A stretch of 64,000 nucleotides of DNA from Symbiodinium natans (taxonomy: Eukaryota; Sar; Dinophyceae; Suessiales; Symbiodiniaceae). The translations under genes and the position numbers were made by a program. The notes beneath the pieces are model-generated. The model was not told the origin of the DNA. It made no database searches and saw nothing but the letters and a program-made list of their open reading frames with translations. The number at the start of each line of letters is the position of its first letter. Positions within the stretch are counted from its first letter, which is position 1. The stretch is taken from the NCBI GenBank assembly GCA_905221605.1, contig CAJNDS010001757.1:275001-339000 (forward strand). The letters run 5' to 3'. Of the stretch, positions 62,566 to 64,000 are shown piece by piece.

Positions 62566-63235
62566 CCGTGTCTAAGAAAGGCATCCGAAAGAACCAAACA
62601 CAGAACCCCGGAGCCCTTTTCAGGTGGAAATTGAAGCACCGAAAACTCCAAGCAACGGAATGACCATTATTTTATGCTTTCAAAAAGCTGACGCAGGTTT
62701 CTGGAGGCATCGTTTATTGCAGACCTGACCATGCGGTGCCCCCATCTTGGGCATGCTGCGGGCAGGAAAAGAAGTGGCAGCAGCTGCGGATGCTGCGGGG
62801 GGTGACAAAGCCGGCCACGCGAATATCCCTGCAAGATCCGATATGCCACCAGAAAGCCTGCTGCAAAAGGCACACGCAACTCATTACCAAGAGTAGAACG
62901 GCTGCATGTCGTTCGCCTTTTGTGATGAGACTCATGGTGCCACGCTCTACCTCCGAGTCTTTTGTGTTTTCATGCCTTCCACTAAAACCTCCGCCTGCTC
63001 ATGGTTGCTAGACTGACGTGCCAAATCACGAGGCCACTTCAACAGAAGACCAACCCCTTGAAAACACAAACACCCAGTTTTACCAACCATCCTGAGCCCT
63101 TGTCCTGCCAAGGGCTCAGATTGGTTCAGTCTTTGTGATCGCCGAAGCCCTCCCCAAACCAGCCTCCTGCACCCAGTCGGGGTCACTGCCGGCAAGCCTT
63201 TGTCTGCCACTCAGCAGCGACCTGCGCACGGGCGA

Positions 63236-63294
63236 GCCCTAAACCCTAAACCCTAAACCCTAAACCCTAAACCCTAAACCCTAAACCCTAAACC
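63236..63294 (-). repeat. Telomere-like array (CCCTAAA)n
   Basis: About eight perfect units. Confidence 0.95.
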
Positions 63295-63605
63295 CCCACA
63301 ATCCTGACCCCCAATCTCTAGACCTGAACCCTACCCTTGGCAAGTCCGGACTTCGGGCTTTGCGGGCGTAGGTTTCGAGCTTTCAAGGGAGCCTTCGTCC
63401 TTGTCGACTGCGAGGCTGTTGCTAACGTATCCAAACATGCACCAGCATGCAAAGTCTGAGAAGACGCAATATCAGGCACCGGGCTGCTGGCTGCTAGATA
63501 TGGTGACCGGGTCTTCAACCGCCGGACTCCACACACCACCCAAATCCCCAGCCCCACGAAAACCCAAGGCCAGGTAAAAAAGACAAATTAACTTGGGGTT
63601 GGCGA

Positions 63606-63688
63606 TATTGAGGGTGCCTTATTGGGGTCCCTATTTTTTTCTGGATCCTACTATTTGGGGATCTACGTTTTCTTCTCGTAAACCCCCA
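63606..63688. repeat. MITE family 2, copy
   Basis: GGGTGCCTTATTGGGGTCCC, GGATCCTACTATTTGGGG and TTCTCGTAAACCCCC align with the 27756-27854 copy in the same orientation. Confidence 0.8.
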
Positions 63689-64000
63689 CTTCCGAGCGAG
63701 GACTTAGGCACCCCTGTCTCCAGGCACCCCGGCAGAGCTCCGCCGAGCGGCAGAGCGCTCCACCATGCCACCTGCACTCAGATTGGGACTTGTGGGGTTT
63801 TGAGCTGCGCACGGTGTTGGGGATTGGTTTGGAGCTTTGGTCGGAGCTGTACCGACTCCCGCAGCTTCTCAGAGAGGAGCGTCCACACCAAAATCCTGTG
63901 CAAATGCCAGTCATAAATCCTACAGACTCTCATGGTGCTGTACAGCCTGAATTTAAGCAGGACCGTGAGATGGCTTAAGCACCTCAAGAAATGGGCAAAG

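Noticed and set aside
1-64000. tRNA, rRNA and CRISPR features
   Set aside because: No cloverleaf with a convincing T-arm, no rRNA-like block and no regularly spaced repeat-spacer array was seen on reading through.

Overview
The window looks like nuclear DNA of a dinoflagellate carrying one complete integrated DNA virus. The host part (about 1-35.39 kb and 53.95-64 kb) is GC-rich and full of TTTAGGG/CCCTAAA telomere-like arrays, microsatellites, C- and G-runs and small palindromic repeats. Its genes are fragmented into short exons, some with GC instead of GT donors. One gene at 0.3-5 kb reads as the coiled-coil repeat family I know from dinoflagellate gene models. I cannot assign a genus.

The core of the window is an intrusion at 35392-53941 (18,550 bp). 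It has about 291-bp terminal inverted repeats, the outer ~258 bp identical, and is flanked by a 5-bp target duplication GTATG. From about 35.7 to 52.1 kb it is AT-rich, intron-free and densely coding. It encodes the hallmark set of a polinton-like virus (PLV): an A32-type packaging ATPase, a probable double-jelly-roll major capsid protein, a probable minor capsid (penton) protein, an S74-terminated fibre, a lipase-like hydrolase, a 1300-residue protein joining an OTU-like region, family B polymerase, SF1 helicase and HNH-like tail, and an rve integrase. No reading frame is broken. Genes start just after AT-rich TATTAAT-like motifs. Three of them share a further upstream element, and a fourth copy lies after the integrase gene where no viral gene remains. 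Perfect or near-perfect hairpins sit at several 3' ends.

Between the integrase and the right terminal repeat lies about 1.5 kb of GC-rich, host-like DNA. It holds telomere-like repeats and an intron-containing reading frame of about 260 residues, probably host DNA captured by the virus. Host exons on the minus strand run up to the right end of the element, so the virus probably sits inside or beside a host gene.

In the host DNA, exon chains can be joined by reading frame: the coiled-coil gene (minus, 0.3-5 kb), an unidentified plus-strand gene (20.37-21.04 kb), a RING-H2 gene (minus, 26.7-27.3 kb), a minus-strand gene at 54.1-55.1 kb, and a decayed retrotransposon RNase H region (minus, 61.4-62.1 kb). 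In the 20-kb gene one intron appears to be nothing but telomere-like repeat, the repeat supplying both GT donor and AG acceptor. In the spliced genes whose introns carry clear arrays, the sense strand reads TTTAGGG, so array polarity may mark transcription direction. Two families of ~100-bp palindromic MITE-like elements and several single hairpins are scattered through the host DNA.
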